From: Asanoa ishikariensis
GTDB taxonomy: Bacteria > Actinomycetota > Actinomycetes > Mycobacteriales > Micromonosporaceae
Assembly: GCF_900107455.1 (NCBI RefSeq)
Contig: NZ_FNQB01000001.1
Span: 1-64,000 of the forward strand
DNA: 64,000 nt
Reading direction: 5' to 3'
How positions within the stretch are numbered: position 1 is the first letter of the stretch; each line of letters opens with the position of its first letter. The notes under the pieces were generated by a model. That model did not search any database. It saw only the letters and a program-made list of their open reading frames with translations, and had not been told where the DNA came from. This document shows positions 48,213 to 56,281 of the stretch, piece after piece. A program made the translations under genes and the position numbers.

Positions 48213-49220
48213 TCAGGGACCAGGCGGAACGCTCGGTGTGACGGTGGGTGTCGGCGTTGGCGTGGCGGTCGGAGTGGGCGCACCGGACGAGACGTCCAGG
48301 GTGACCGTGGACCCCGGTTGCACCTGGGTACCCGGGCCGGGATCGGAGTCCACCACGGTGCCGGTCGGACGGTCGGACTCGACGAAGTTAAGCCGAGCGC
48401 CCAGCCCAAGCTCCGCCAGGCGCTGCACGGCCGCGTCCTGGGTCAACCCTTCCAGGATCGGCACGGCAACCGCCGCCGGCGTCGTAGGAGTCGGAGATGG
48501 CGACCTGCTAGTCGGCGCCGCGCTGGTAGGTGCGGGTGTGGTCGCGGCCGGCGTGGTGCGGCTCGGCTCCGGCGTAGGGCTGCCGTCGCCACGCAGAATC
48601 AGCCAGAGACCGAAGGCGAGAACACCGAGCAGGATCAACGCGATGATGCCGATCAGGATCGGCATCCACCACCGCCGCCCATCGGGTGGCCCGGGCTGCC
48701 AGTTGTCCGGCGGTCCGTCGTCAGGCGGCCCACCCGGCCCGCCGGGCTGCGGTATGCCAGCGCGGCCGGCCCAAGCCCGATCCACCGGCGGCGTGGCGTT
48801 GCGCGGACCGTTCTGCTGGATCTGGGTGGTCCGGTCGTCGTCGCGGGGCCGATCACCACGGTCAGCCGCCGAGATCTGAGTCGTGCGGTCGTTGGCGCTC
48901 GCCCGCTCGATGCGGGCCGTGCGGTCCGGATCCTCCGGGAGCCGCTGGGTCGCGTCATGCCCATTCGAGGGCAACGCCTGCTGGTTCGCATCGGGCCTGT
49001 CCTGGGTCGCCGCCTGCTGCGTCGCGTCAGGCTCGGCCGGCGGTGGCACCCGCTGCGTGGCGTCGGGCTCACTCGGGGGCGTCACCCGTTGGGTTCGCTC
49101 CGCATCGTCGGGGTCCTCGTCGCGGATCGGGTCGAACGGCGCTGTCTGGTCGAGCGGCTGGTCGGGGTCGTTCGAGCCGGAGCCGTCCCGCGCACGCGGG
49201 TCTTCGGGCTGGTCGGCCAT
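48213..49220 (-). CDS. PASTA-domain membrane protein with repeated Thr motifs
   Basis: A 335-residue protein, probably cytosolic N terminus, one helix, extracellular PASTA. Residues 1-183 are disordered and acidic and repeat [D/E]-x-T-Q-x-[V/L/I] or close forms at Thr 43, 55, 67, 91, 101, 114 and 132. The helix is MPILIGIIALILLGVLAFGLW (186-207). After a Pro/Thr linker there is one PASTA domain (VAVPILEGLTQDAAVQRLAE, DPGPGTQVQPGSTVTLDVS), then a Thr/Pro tail. ATG 49220 is used; an upstream ATG 60 nt earlier lacks a ribosome-binding site. The motif, with acidic residues before and Gln after Thr, fits known preferences of actinobacterial PknA/PknB-type kinases, so this may be a phosphorylated PASTA sensor lacking a kinase domain. 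Confidence 0.8.
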   Translation of the reverse strand: MADQPEDPRARDGSGSNDPDQPLDQTAPFDPIRDEDPDDAERTQRVTPPSEPDATQRVPPPAEPDATQQAATQDRPDANQQALPSNGHDATQRLPEDPDRTARIERASANDRTTQISAADRGDRPRDDDRTTQIQQNGPRNATPPVDRAWAGRAGIPQPGGPGGPPDDGPPDNWQPGPPDGRRWWMPILIGIIALILLGVLAFGLWLILRGDGSPTPEPSRTTPAATTPAPTSAAPTSRSPSPTPTTPAAVAVPILEGLTQDAAVQRLAELGLGARLNFVESDRPTGTVVDSDPGPGTQVQPGSTVTLDVSSGAPTPTATPTPTPTVTPSVPPGP

Positions 49221-49351
49221 CCTCGATCCCTTCGCTGCCTGGAAGATCCGGACCGACCCTAGCCTGCCCGGGTGGATCACGCTCCGTACGAGCCGGCCCC
49301 GGGGGCCAGCAAGACTCGCCCGCGTCGCGGGCGGACGCTACGCTGCCCGGC

Positions 49352-50482
49352 ATGGCCGTACGAGGCTGGGGAGGATCGATCGCTGCGGCGATCGGTATTG
49401 CTGCCTGCGCTGGTGCCGCGCAGCTCGGTCTCGGCTACGGCCTGGGCATCATCACCTGGCTGCCGGCGTCCGACCGGGTCGGCGAGGCGGCCTGGGCCGC
49501 CAGCCTGTCGTGGGCCGCGTGGATCGCCGCGACCTCGACGGTCGCGGGCGCGATCGGAGCGCAGCGGCTCACTGAAGCCGCCGACACCGACGATGACGAG
49601 CCACCAGGCGCCACGTTCCTCGGCCGCATCTCGCTGGTCGTCGCCGCCGCGGTCGGTGCGCTGGTCACCGTCGCACTGGTGGCCGTGCCGGCCCGCGCCG
49701 CGGTCCGCGCCGACACGTTCTCGCCGCAGACGATCGCCGCCGGCTACGCGGTGATCGGCGTTCTGCTCGGCCTGGTCTTCGCGACCTGGTCCCTGTCGTC
49801 GCGTGCGGCGGCGAGCAATGTCATCGCGACGGTTGGCTGGCTCTGGTTGCTCGCTGTGGTCTCGGTGACCGAGGGGGTGGTCTCGGGCGGCGACCAGCCG
49901 CCGGCCCAACTCGGCGTCTGGCAGATCACCACCGGCAGCGACGCCTTCTGGTTCCGGGACTATCTCTACTGGCCCGGCGCGGCGCTCGCACTCGGCGCGG
50001 CGTTCGTGATCGGTGCCCTGGTCGCCCGCCGCCCGGCCCGCGACCCCTTGCACCGGGTCGGCGCCGCGGTGTCCGGCATCGCGGGTCCGCTCGTGGTGGC
50101 GTCCGCCTACTTCCTGGCCGCGCCGCGGCTGTCCGGCATCCGTGCCGAGCAGGTCTCGGCGCATCTGCTGGCGCCTTATGCGGTGCTGGCCGGCCTAGCC
50201 GGCTCGGTCCTCGTCACCACCCTGGCGCAGCGCGCCGACCGGTCCCTGGTGACGGTGCCGACACAGCGCGCGCACACCGACGACCCAACCCGCGAGCCCG
50301 CCACCGCCACCGCCAACGTCGCACGGCCGGAGCCGACGACCGGCGGCGACGGCACGGAGACCGCACGCGCCACTCCATTGTGGCCAGAGGGCACCGCACC
50401 CGGCGAGACCCTGACGCCCAAGCCCGAACGCAAGCGCCGCTTCGGCCGCCGCAACAGCAGCGACGCCGAAGACAACGCTTAG
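49352..50482 (+). CDS. Polytopic membrane protein of unknown function
   Basis: A 376-residue protein with about eight membrane helices (IAAAIGIAACAGAAQLGLGY, VVAAAVGALVTVALVAVPA, VIGVLLGLVFATWSLS, VIATVGWLWLLAVVSVTEGV, PGAALALGAAFVIGALVA, IAGPLVVASAYFLAAPRL, LAPYAVLAGLAGSVLVTTLA) and a charged, Thr/Pro-rich tail ending KPERKRRFGRRNSSDAEDNA. ATG 49352 follows TACGCT by 7 nt, so probably leaderless. No family recognised. It is divergent from the PASTA-protein gene with 131 bp between. Its C-terminal tail contains several Thr/Pro sites, so it might also be a kinase target; that is speculation. Confidence 0.75.
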   Translation: MAVRGWGGSIAAAIGIAACAGAAQLGLGYGLGIITWLPASDRVGEAAWAASLSWAAWIAATSTVAGAIGAQRLTEAADTDDDEPPGATFLGRISLVVAAAVGALVTVALVAVPARAAVRADTFSPQTIAAGYAVIGVLLGLVFATWSLSSRAAASNVIATVGWLWLLAVVSVTEGVVSGGDQPPAQLGVWQITTGSDAFWFRDYLYWPGAALALGAAFVIGALVARRPARDPLHRVGAAVSGIAGPLVVASAYFLAAPRLSGIRAEQVSAHLLAPYAVLAGLAGSVLVTTLAQRADRSLVTVPTQRAHTDDPTREPATATANVARPEPTTGGDGTETARATPLWPEGTAPGETLTPKPERKRRFGRRNSSDAEDNA

Positions 50483-50554
50483 GGCGCGGCCCTGGCCATC
50501 AACGCGGCCTGCGACGGGCCCAGCCGCCTCGGCTCACGCCAGGCAGGACACGCG

Positions 50555-52033
50555 CTAGTCGATCGGCCAGGTGTGCACGGGATCGTTGGTGCGCTGTAGC
50601 TCCGCGTAACGATCGAGCATGTGGTGCAGCGCCGTGGTGCGGTCCAGTCCACGCTTGCGTTCCGCTGCCCGCACCATCGCCGTCTGCCAGGCCGCGCCGT
50701 TCTGGCCGGTGCGGCAGCGTTCGGCGATGATGCCCAGCAACCGGTCGCGGAAGTGCGGTGCGACACCGAAGCGGTCCAGCCCCGCCGCCGCCCGTGGCAG
50801 CAACACCTCGGGCACCAGGTCCGCGATCCGCACCTCGCCGTGCCGGGGCCAGTAGACCCGGGCATCGAGGCCGCGCCGGGCCGCGGCGTGGAAGTTCTCC
50901 TCCGCCTTGGTGAACGGCAATTGGCTCCAAATCGGACGGTCTGCCTCGGCGAGATCGCGGACGAGTCCGAAGTAGAAGGCCGCGTTGGCCAACATGTCGA
51001 TCACAGTGGGGCCGGCGGGCAGGACGCGGTTCTCGACCCGCAGGTGCGGCCGACCATTGTGGATGTCGTACACGGGCCGGTTCCACCGGTAGATCGTGCC
51101 GTTGTGCAGCCGCAGCTCACCCAGGTGTGGCACGCCGCCGCTGTGTAGGACCTCGACCGGGTCCTCGTCGTCGGTGATCGGCAGCAGCGGTGGGAAATAG
51201 CGCACGTTCTCCTCGAACAGGTCGAAGATCGAGGTGATCCACCGTTCGCCGAACCACACGCGAGGCCGTACCCCCTGTGATTTCAGCTCGTCCGGCCGGG
51301 TGTCCGTGGCCTGCTCGAACAGCGCGATGCGGGTCTCGGCCCAGAGCTGTTTCCCATAGAGATAGGGCGAGTTGGCCCCGATGCCGACCTGGATGCCGGC
51401 GATCGACTGCGCGGCGTTCCAGTAGTCAGCGAACGTGTCCGGCGAGACCTGCAGGTGGAACTGCACGCTGGTGCACGCCGACTCGGGCGCGATCGAGTCG
51501 GTGAAGGTCTGTAACCGTTCCACACCACGGATGTCGAGCCCGATGTCCTCACCGCGGGCCGCGACGATCTGCTCGTTGAGCGCCCAGTAGCGCTCGTTGC
51601 TGGAGAGGTTGGCGAGCACCAGGTGGCGCGGGGTGAGGGTGGGCAGGATGCCGATCAGCACGATCGTCGCGTCGGCCTTGTTGGCCCGGTCTTCCGCGCG
51701 GCCAAGGCTGGCCTGGATGTCGTGCTGGTAGTCGGCGAACCCGTCGCCCTCGATCAGCCGCGGTCGGGCGTTGAGCTCGAGGTTGAACAGACCGAGCTCG
51801 GTCTGGAACGTCGGATCCGCGAGGCTGGCCAGGATTTCCGCGTTGCGCATGGCTGGCTCGGCGTCTTTGTCGACCAGGTTGAGCTCGATCTCCAGACCCG
51901 TCGTCGGCCGCTCGGCGTCGAACTCGAAGTCATCGAGCATCAGCGCGAAGACATCGAGACATCGCCGGACTTTCTGCCGATAGCGGACGCGGTCCTCGCG
52001 GGAGAAAAAAACCGGCGACACATCCTTGCCCAT
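50555..52033 (-). CDS. GCS2-family glutamate-cysteine ligase-like (YbdK) enzyme
   Basis: A 492-residue cytosolic ATP-dependent carboxylate-amine ligase of the GCS2/YbdK type. Family landmarks are TGLEIELNLVDKDAEPA near residue 45, LELNARPRLIEGDG, ACTSVQFHLQVSPDTFADYW, GANSPYLYG, WFGERWITSIFDLF and LRVENRVLPAGPTVIDM. In actinobacteria such proteins are annotated as glutamate-cysteine ligase or EgtA-like, but actinobacteria use mycothiol, so glutathione synthesis cannot be assumed. No egtB-E genes lie nearby. The start ATG 52033 gives MGKDVSPVFFSREDR. It is convergent with the polytopic membrane protein gene. Confidence 0.82.
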   Translation of the reverse strand: MGKDVSPVFFSREDRVRYRQKVRRCLDVFALMLDDFEFDAERPTTGLEIELNLVDKDAEPAMRNAEILASLADPTFQTELGLFNLELNARPRLIEGDGFADYQHDIQASLGRAEDRANKADATIVLIGILPTLTPRHLVLANLSSNERYWALNEQIVAARGEDIGLDIRGVERLQTFTDSIAPESACTSVQFHLQVSPDTFADYWNAAQSIAGIQVGIGANSPYLYGKQLWAETRIALFEQATDTRPDELKSQGVRPRVWFGERWITSIFDLFEENVRYFPPLLPITDDEDPVEVLHSGGVPHLGELRLHNGTIYRWNRPVYDIHNGRPHLRVENRVLPAGPTVIDMLANAAFYFGLVRDLAEADRPIWSQLPFTKAEENFHAAARRGLDARVYWPRHGEVRIADLVPEVLLPRAAAGLDRFGVAPHFRDRLLGIIAERCRTGQNGAAWQTAMVRAAERKRGLDRTTALHHMLDRYAELQRTNDPVHTWPID

Positions 52034-52174
52034 GTGTGCCCTCCCCGGCGCACGGCCCCGTATGAGTGGCGAGTGGACCCTTCACGGTAGGAGGGCCGAG
52101 GCCGCTCGGCCAGAGTCAAACCAGATACTTATCACCCTTTGTAAGCGGATCAAAGCGTTCAGTCCACCATACGT

Positions 52175-52212
52175 CAAGGCCCCGGCAGCCAGTGATCGCT
52201 GCCGGGGCCTTG
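52175..52212 (-). terminator. Hairpin terminator after YceI gene
   Basis: CAAGGCCCCGGCAGC and GCTGCCGGGGCCTTG form a perfect 15-bp stem with an 8-nt loop, 13 bp after the yceI stop (minus strand). Confidence 0.85.
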
Positions 52213-52225
52213 AAAGAGGCGGTTG

Positions 52226-52810
52226 TCACGCCTGGCGAACAGCTTCGCCCTCGAGCTCGATGCGGACCTTCTTGCCCACCAGAACGCCACCGGTCTCCAG
52301 GTTGACGTTCCAGGTCAGGCCGAACTCCTCGCGGTCGATCTCGGTGTGCGCCGAGAAGCCGAAGATGTCCATGCCGTACGGGTTGCGCCCGGCACCCTCG
52401 AACTCGACCTTGAGCTCGACCTTGCGGGTGACGCCGCGGATGGTCAGCTCACCAGGGAGCACGAACTCCGTGCCGTTGACCTTCGTCACGCCACCGAGGC
52501 TCTGGAACTCGATGGTCGGGAACTCCTCGGACTTGAGGAAGTCGGGGCTGCGGAGGTGGGCGTCACGGTCAGCGACACCAGTGGTGATGCTGGCGGTCTT
52601 GATGGTGGCCGAGACGCTGGACTCGGTCGGGTCCTCGGCGACCGTAATGGTCGCGGCGGCCTCGTCGAAGTGACCGCGAACCTTCGCGACCATCATGTGA
52701 CGGGCAACGAAACCGACCAACTTGTGCGCGGGGTCGAGTTCGTACGTGCCGGGGGCCGGGATGGTCACGCCGTTCCAGACGCGGGTGTTGTTGGTAGCGG
52801 TGTCGCTCAT
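52226..52810 (-). CDS. YceI-family (polyisoprenoid-binding-like) protein
   Basis: A 194-residue lipocalin-like beta-barrel without a signal peptide. Family marks are GTYELDPAHKLVGFVARHMM, KVRGHFDEAAATITVAED, DAHLRSPDFLKSEEFPTIEF and EFVLPGELTIRGVTRKVEL. YceI homologues bind isoprenoid lipids or fatty amides; the cytosolic form here is common in actinobacteria. Divergent from a marR gene. A TTGACA/GATATA (17-nt spacer) promoter reads into this gene, and a palindrome overlaps its -10, so repression by the MarR protein is likely. Such MarR-YceI pairs are often induced by phenolic or oxidative stress. Confidence 0.92.
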   Translation of the reverse strand: MSDTATNNTRVWNGVTIPAPGTYELDPAHKLVGFVARHMMVAKVRGHFDEAAATITVAEDPTESSVSATIKTASITTGVADRDAHLRSPDFLKSEEFPTIEFQSLGGVTKVNGTEFVLPGELTIRGVTRKVELKVEFEGAGRNPYGMDIFGFSAHTEIDREEFGLTWNVNLETGGVLVGKKVRIELEGEAVRQA

Positions 52811-52850
52811 CGCGGGGGTGCTCCTTCAAGAGTCAGCGGTTTGCCTGATC

Positions 52851-52866
52851 AGTTGATGAAGCAACT
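52851..52866. promoter_or_regulatory. MarR operator candidate overlapping yceI promoter
   Basis: AGTTG-ATGAAG-CAACT is an inverted repeat with perfect 5-bp arms. It overlaps the yceI -10 (minus strand GATATA 52866-52871 or TATAGT 52864-52869), whose -35 TTGACA is at 52889-52894. The marR -10 (TATAGT, 52902-52907) is just beyond, so a single bound repressor could affect both. Confidence 0.5.
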
Positions 52867-52914
52867 ATATCGTCAGCAATATTCCGCGTGTCAAGGACTG
52901 CTATAGTAGGCCTC

Positions 52915-53421
52915 GTGAGTGAGCTGCACGACGACCCCCGGATCACCGCGATCGGGCTGCTCGCCGAGGCCTTTACCGGGCTCTCGGCGCGGTTCGACGC
53001 GCATCTGGCCGGCCACAAGCTGTCCGGGGTCGAGTTCGAGGTGCTGATGCGCCTGGCGCGCTCGTCGGGGCACGAGTTGCGAATGACCGATCTCGCCGCC
53101 CAGACCTCGCTCTCTACCAGCGGCGTTACCCGCGTCGTCGACCGCATGGAGCGCGACGGCCTGCTCCGTCGTCGAGCCTGCCCTACGGACCGCCGCAGTT
53201 CCTATGCCGGTGTGACGACCGCCGGTATGACACGGCTCACCGAGACGTTGCCGGGCCATCTTGAGCTCATCGACCAGTGGTTCACCACCCAACTGGCACC
53301 CGAGGAGCTCGAGCAGTTCCTCGACTACGTGCGGCGGATCCGCGACGCGGTCAACCCCTGCGCCACGGCCGGGGCCGACCGCAATCCCGAGTCCGAGTCG
53401 CCCGACGCGGTCAGCGCCTGA
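52915..53421 (+). CDS. MarR-family transcriptional regulator
   Basis: A 168-residue winged-helix regulator. The core reads LSGVEFEVLMRLARSSGHELRMTDLAAQTSLSTSGVTRVVDRMERDGLLRRR with the wing CPTDRRSSYAGVTTAGM, and dimerisation helices at both ends. GTG 52915 is chosen because TATAGT lies 7 nt upstream (leaderless); an ATG 27 nt earlier would lie within the -10 region. The C-terminal tail (DRNPESESPDAVSA) is acidic and disordered. Probably represses itself and the divergent yceI gene; the ligand is unknown. Confidence 0.92.
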   Translation: MSELHDDPRITAIGLLAEAFTGLSARFDAHLAGHKLSGVEFEVLMRLARSSGHELRMTDLAAQTSLSTSGVTRVVDRMERDGLLRRRACPTDRRSSYAGVTTAGMTRLTETLPGHLELIDQWFTTQLAPEELEQFLDYVRRIRDAVNPCATAGADRNPESESPDAVSA

Positions 53422-53633
53422 GGTTCGTCCGGGTTACCGGCAGAAAGACCGGCAGAACCGTTCGCGTCTTATCGCCAAAAGCCACATTTGGTACGCCGGG
53501 CGCTTGACCCCCGATACGGTACTCACGAACAACGATCCACGGGGGCAAGGCGTAAGCGCTACGGGGGCGCGACGCGGATGTTCCGAAGGTCCGTCGGGGG
53601 GCGGGCCAGTCCGCGTCGAGCGGGGGTGGAAGG

Positions 53634-53675
53634 CAGCCGGTGCTGACCGATTGGGAGGGCGGTCAGCGCCGGCTG
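53634..53675 (-). terminator. Hairpin over the 3' end of the HTH-ATPase gene
   Basis: CAGCCGGTGCTGACC and GGTCAGCGCCGGCTG pair over 15 bp with one wobble and a 12-nt loop. The right arm overlaps the stop codon of the HTH-ATPase gene (53663). It may also end marR transcription. Confidence 0.6.
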
Positions 53676-56185
53676 TCTTCATGTTCGGCCTGCGCCCGCT
53701 CCGCCGGCAGCAATGTGATTCCGCCTTCTTTGCAGACCGCCTCGAGCCGCATGGCCACCGCGGCGCGGCTGGCCGTGTCGTCCGTCGCCGATGCCAGCCC
53801 CACCAGTGCCTCTGCCACGTCCCGCAGGTCCCGCCCGCCGGCGAACGACTGCACCGCGACGCCGAACCACTCCGCCGCCAGCACCCGGTCGCCCCGCTTG
53901 GCCGCCAGCGTCGCCTCGATCATCGCGCTCGGGCCCTGCACGTCGTTGACCGGCGCGTCACCGATGCCCGGATCCGCACCGACCGCGGCTTCGCGCAGTT
54001 GCGCCAGCACCGCGAACGCGTCATCGGGCCGGTCGGCCAGAGCGAGCGAGAGCCCGATCGTGCCCAGCACGCGTGCGCGATGGCCGGGGTCGCCGAGCCG
54101 CTCCAGCGCCACGATCGCCCGCCGGCCCATCTTCACGGCGTCCTCGTAACGGCCGTCGAGTCGGTTGACCTCGGCGACGTTGGCCAGCGCCAGCGCACGC
54201 AGCCGGTCATCGCCACACTGGGCGGCCAGCCGGTCCACCGCGGCCATCCGCCGCCGGGCCGCGGCCAGCTCGCCGGCCCGGATCTCGTGCCAGGCCAGGT
54301 TGCTCTGAGCCACCGCCATGTCCCGGGTGCGCCCGGTGCGGGTGGCCAGCGCCAACGCCGCCGCACCGTGCCGGCGCGCCTCGTCGTAGCCACCCGTCGA
54401 CATCCACAACCCCGAGAGTTGGTTGCGCGCGGCCAGCTCGCCGGAGACGTCGCCCTGCTCACGGAAGGTCTCCAGCGCGGCCTCGGCGGCCGGCAACTCG
54501 GTCGGGCCGGCGCTGTGCTCGGCGGCGAGCTGGGCCACGCCGAGCTGCGCCCAGGCCCGCAGGACTGAGTCGGCACTGGCCGTACGCGGGTCGTCGAGCA
54601 GCCGGCGCAGCCACTGCCGCCCAGCCGCGTCCCGGCCCCGGAACCGCCACCAGCGCGGCAGGTTCGCGGCCAACAGCAGTGCGGTGTGTGGGTCGTCGAT
54701 CGCCGAATGGGCCAGCGCACCCCACAGGTCGCTGGTCAGCTCGTCGAGCCGGGCCACCGCGCCGGGCAGGCTGCCGCCGGCGAGCTCGGGCGCCACCCGC
54801 GCGGCGAACCGGGCCATCACCAACGCGTGCCGGCGGCGGATCGCGGCCAGCTCGCCCTCGGCCGCGGCCTGCTCCTCGGCATAGTCGCGGACCACGTCGA
54901 GCAGGCGGAACCGCATCGAGCCGGCGCCCCGCATGCCGAGCAGGCCGAGCGCGACGAGCCGGTCCAGCAGCGGCACCGGGTCACCGTCGAGGGGGCCACC
55001 GGGAGCGTCGGGGTCGGCCAGCATGGCCTCGCCCAGCTCGACCGACCAGCGGTTACGGAAGGGCGAGAGCCGGCGTACCGCCACCTGCTCCTCGGGTTCG
55101 AGCAGTCGGTAGCTGGCCGCGACCGCGTCACGCAGGCTCACGGCGACCGCCTGGTACGCACCGCTCTCCGGGCCGGCGAGGTCGAGCAGCCGGTGCCCGT
55201 AGCGGTCGAGGATCTGGTTCATGTCGAGCACGCGGCCGCGGGCGGCGGCGAGCTCGATGGCCAGCGGCAGCCCACCCAGCCGGCGGACCAGCCGGACCAG
55301 CGCACCGACCTCGCCCGGCTCGAGCGGGTCCCGCCGCACCCGGCGCAGCCGGTCGAGGAAGAGCGCCACTGAAGGGAACCGCGACACGGCGGCCAGGTCG
55401 AGGTCGTCGGTCGGCGGCACCTCCAACGGGACCACCGGCCAGACCCGCTCACCGGGCAGGCCGATCGGGTGCCGACCGGTGGCCAGGATGCGCAGCGACG
55501 GCGCCACGCTGGCCAGCCGGTGCAGGGCCTCGGCAACAGCACCCGGCGCCCGCTCGACCGCGTCGACCAGCAGCAGACTCGGTGCGCCGGCCAACCGTCC
55601 GGCCAACTCGTCGGCCCGGGCCACACCCAGCACGGTCGCCGCCGCGGTCAGCACGTCGCTCTCGGTCGAACCCTCGGTGATCAGGATGCCCGCGACGCCG
55701 GCCGGGTGGCGTTCCTTGACCCGTTCGATCACGGCGAGCGCGACGCTGGTCTTGCCGACGCCGGCGAGCCCGACCAGGGTGACCAGCCCGTCGCCACGCA
55801 GCAGGGTCAGCGCCACCTCGGCGACGTCGAGGTCGCGACCGACGAGCTGACCGGGCGGCGGCAACCCGCGACCACGGGCGGTCGAGATCGACGCCGACGC
55901 GAGCGAGGTCATCGCCGGCGGCTCCTCGGGCGCGGGCCCCGTCGGCGTGCCGCGTGCGACCGCCAGGAACTCGACGCGGGCGGCGCCGGCCAGGTTGAGC
56001 GCGGTGGCCAACAGGTCGACGGTGGTGCGCTGGGGCCGGGACGCCCGACCGCGCTCGAGGTCGCGAACGGTCCGGACACCGATGCCGGCCCGGGACGCGA
56101 GCTCGTTCTGGGTCAGACCGGCTTCCTGACGGCGGGCTTTGAGCAGGGCGTCGAAACCCTGGTCAGCGCCGTGATCCGCGGTCAT
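53663..56185 (-). CDS. Large HTH-NTPase-TPR transcriptional regulator
   Basis: An 840-residue regulator. The N-terminal XRE-type HTH (FDALLKARRQEAGLTQNELA, GIGVRTVRDLERGRA, residues 9-70) is followed by an NB-ARC/STAND-like ATPase with Walker A LVGLAGVGKTSVALAV (near residue 135) and Walker B SLLLVDAVERAP. Winged-helix/sensor segments (GLPLAIELAAARGR, RFRLLDVVRDYAEEQ) and a long TPR-like C-terminal half (AEAALETFREQGDVSGELAA, ARRHGAAALALATRTGRT) complete it. ATG 56185 (MTADHG) is used. This is the architecture of actinobacterial AfsR/GutR-like signal-transduction ATPases, except that the DNA-binding domain is XRE rather than SARP. It lies near the MMPL gene on the same strand and might control it. 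Confidence 0.88.
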   Translation of the reverse strand: MTADHGADQGFDALLKARRQEAGLTQNELASRAGIGVRTVRDLERGRASRPQRTTVDLLATALNLAGAARVEFLAVARGTPTGPAPEEPPAMTSLASASISTARGRGLPPPGQLVGRDLDVAEVALTLLRGDGLVTLVGLAGVGKTSVALAVIERVKERHPAGVAGILITEGSTESDVLTAAATVLGVARADELAGRLAGAPSLLLVDAVERAPGAVAEALHRLASVAPSLRILATGRHPIGLPGERVWPVVPLEVPPTDDLDLAAVSRFPSVALFLDRLRRVRRDPLEPGEVGALVRLVRRLGGLPLAIELAAARGRVLDMNQILDRYGHRLLDLAGPESGAYQAVAVSLRDAVAASYRLLEPEEQVAVRRLSPFRNRWSVELGEAMLADPDAPGGPLDGDPVPLLDRLVALGLLGMRGAGSMRFRLLDVVRDYAEEQAAAEGELAAIRRRHALVMARFAARVAPELAGGSLPGAVARLDELTSDLWGALAHSAIDDPHTALLLAANLPRWWRFRGRDAAGRQWLRRLLDDPRTASADSVLRAWAQLGVAQLAAEHSAGPTELPAAEAALETFREQGDVSGELAARNQLSGLWMSTGGYDEARRHGAAALALATRTGRTRDMAVAQSNLAWHEIRAGELAAARRRMAAVDRLAAQCGDDRLRALALANVAEVNRLDGRYEDAVKMGRRAIVALERLGDPGHRARVLGTIGLSLALADRPDDAFAVLAQLREAAVGADPGIGDAPVNDVQGPSAMIEATLAAKRGDRVLAAEWFGVAVQSFAGGRDLRDVAEALVGLASATDDTASRAAVAMRLEAVCKEGGITLLPAERAQAEHEDSRR

Positions 56186-56281
56186 GGCCAGGAAGGTTAC
56201 GCAGCGCGGGCCCGAACCGGGAGCACAACGTCGCGTCACTGACCGGTTAACGCCCGATTCCCGACAGAGGAAGACTGATTG

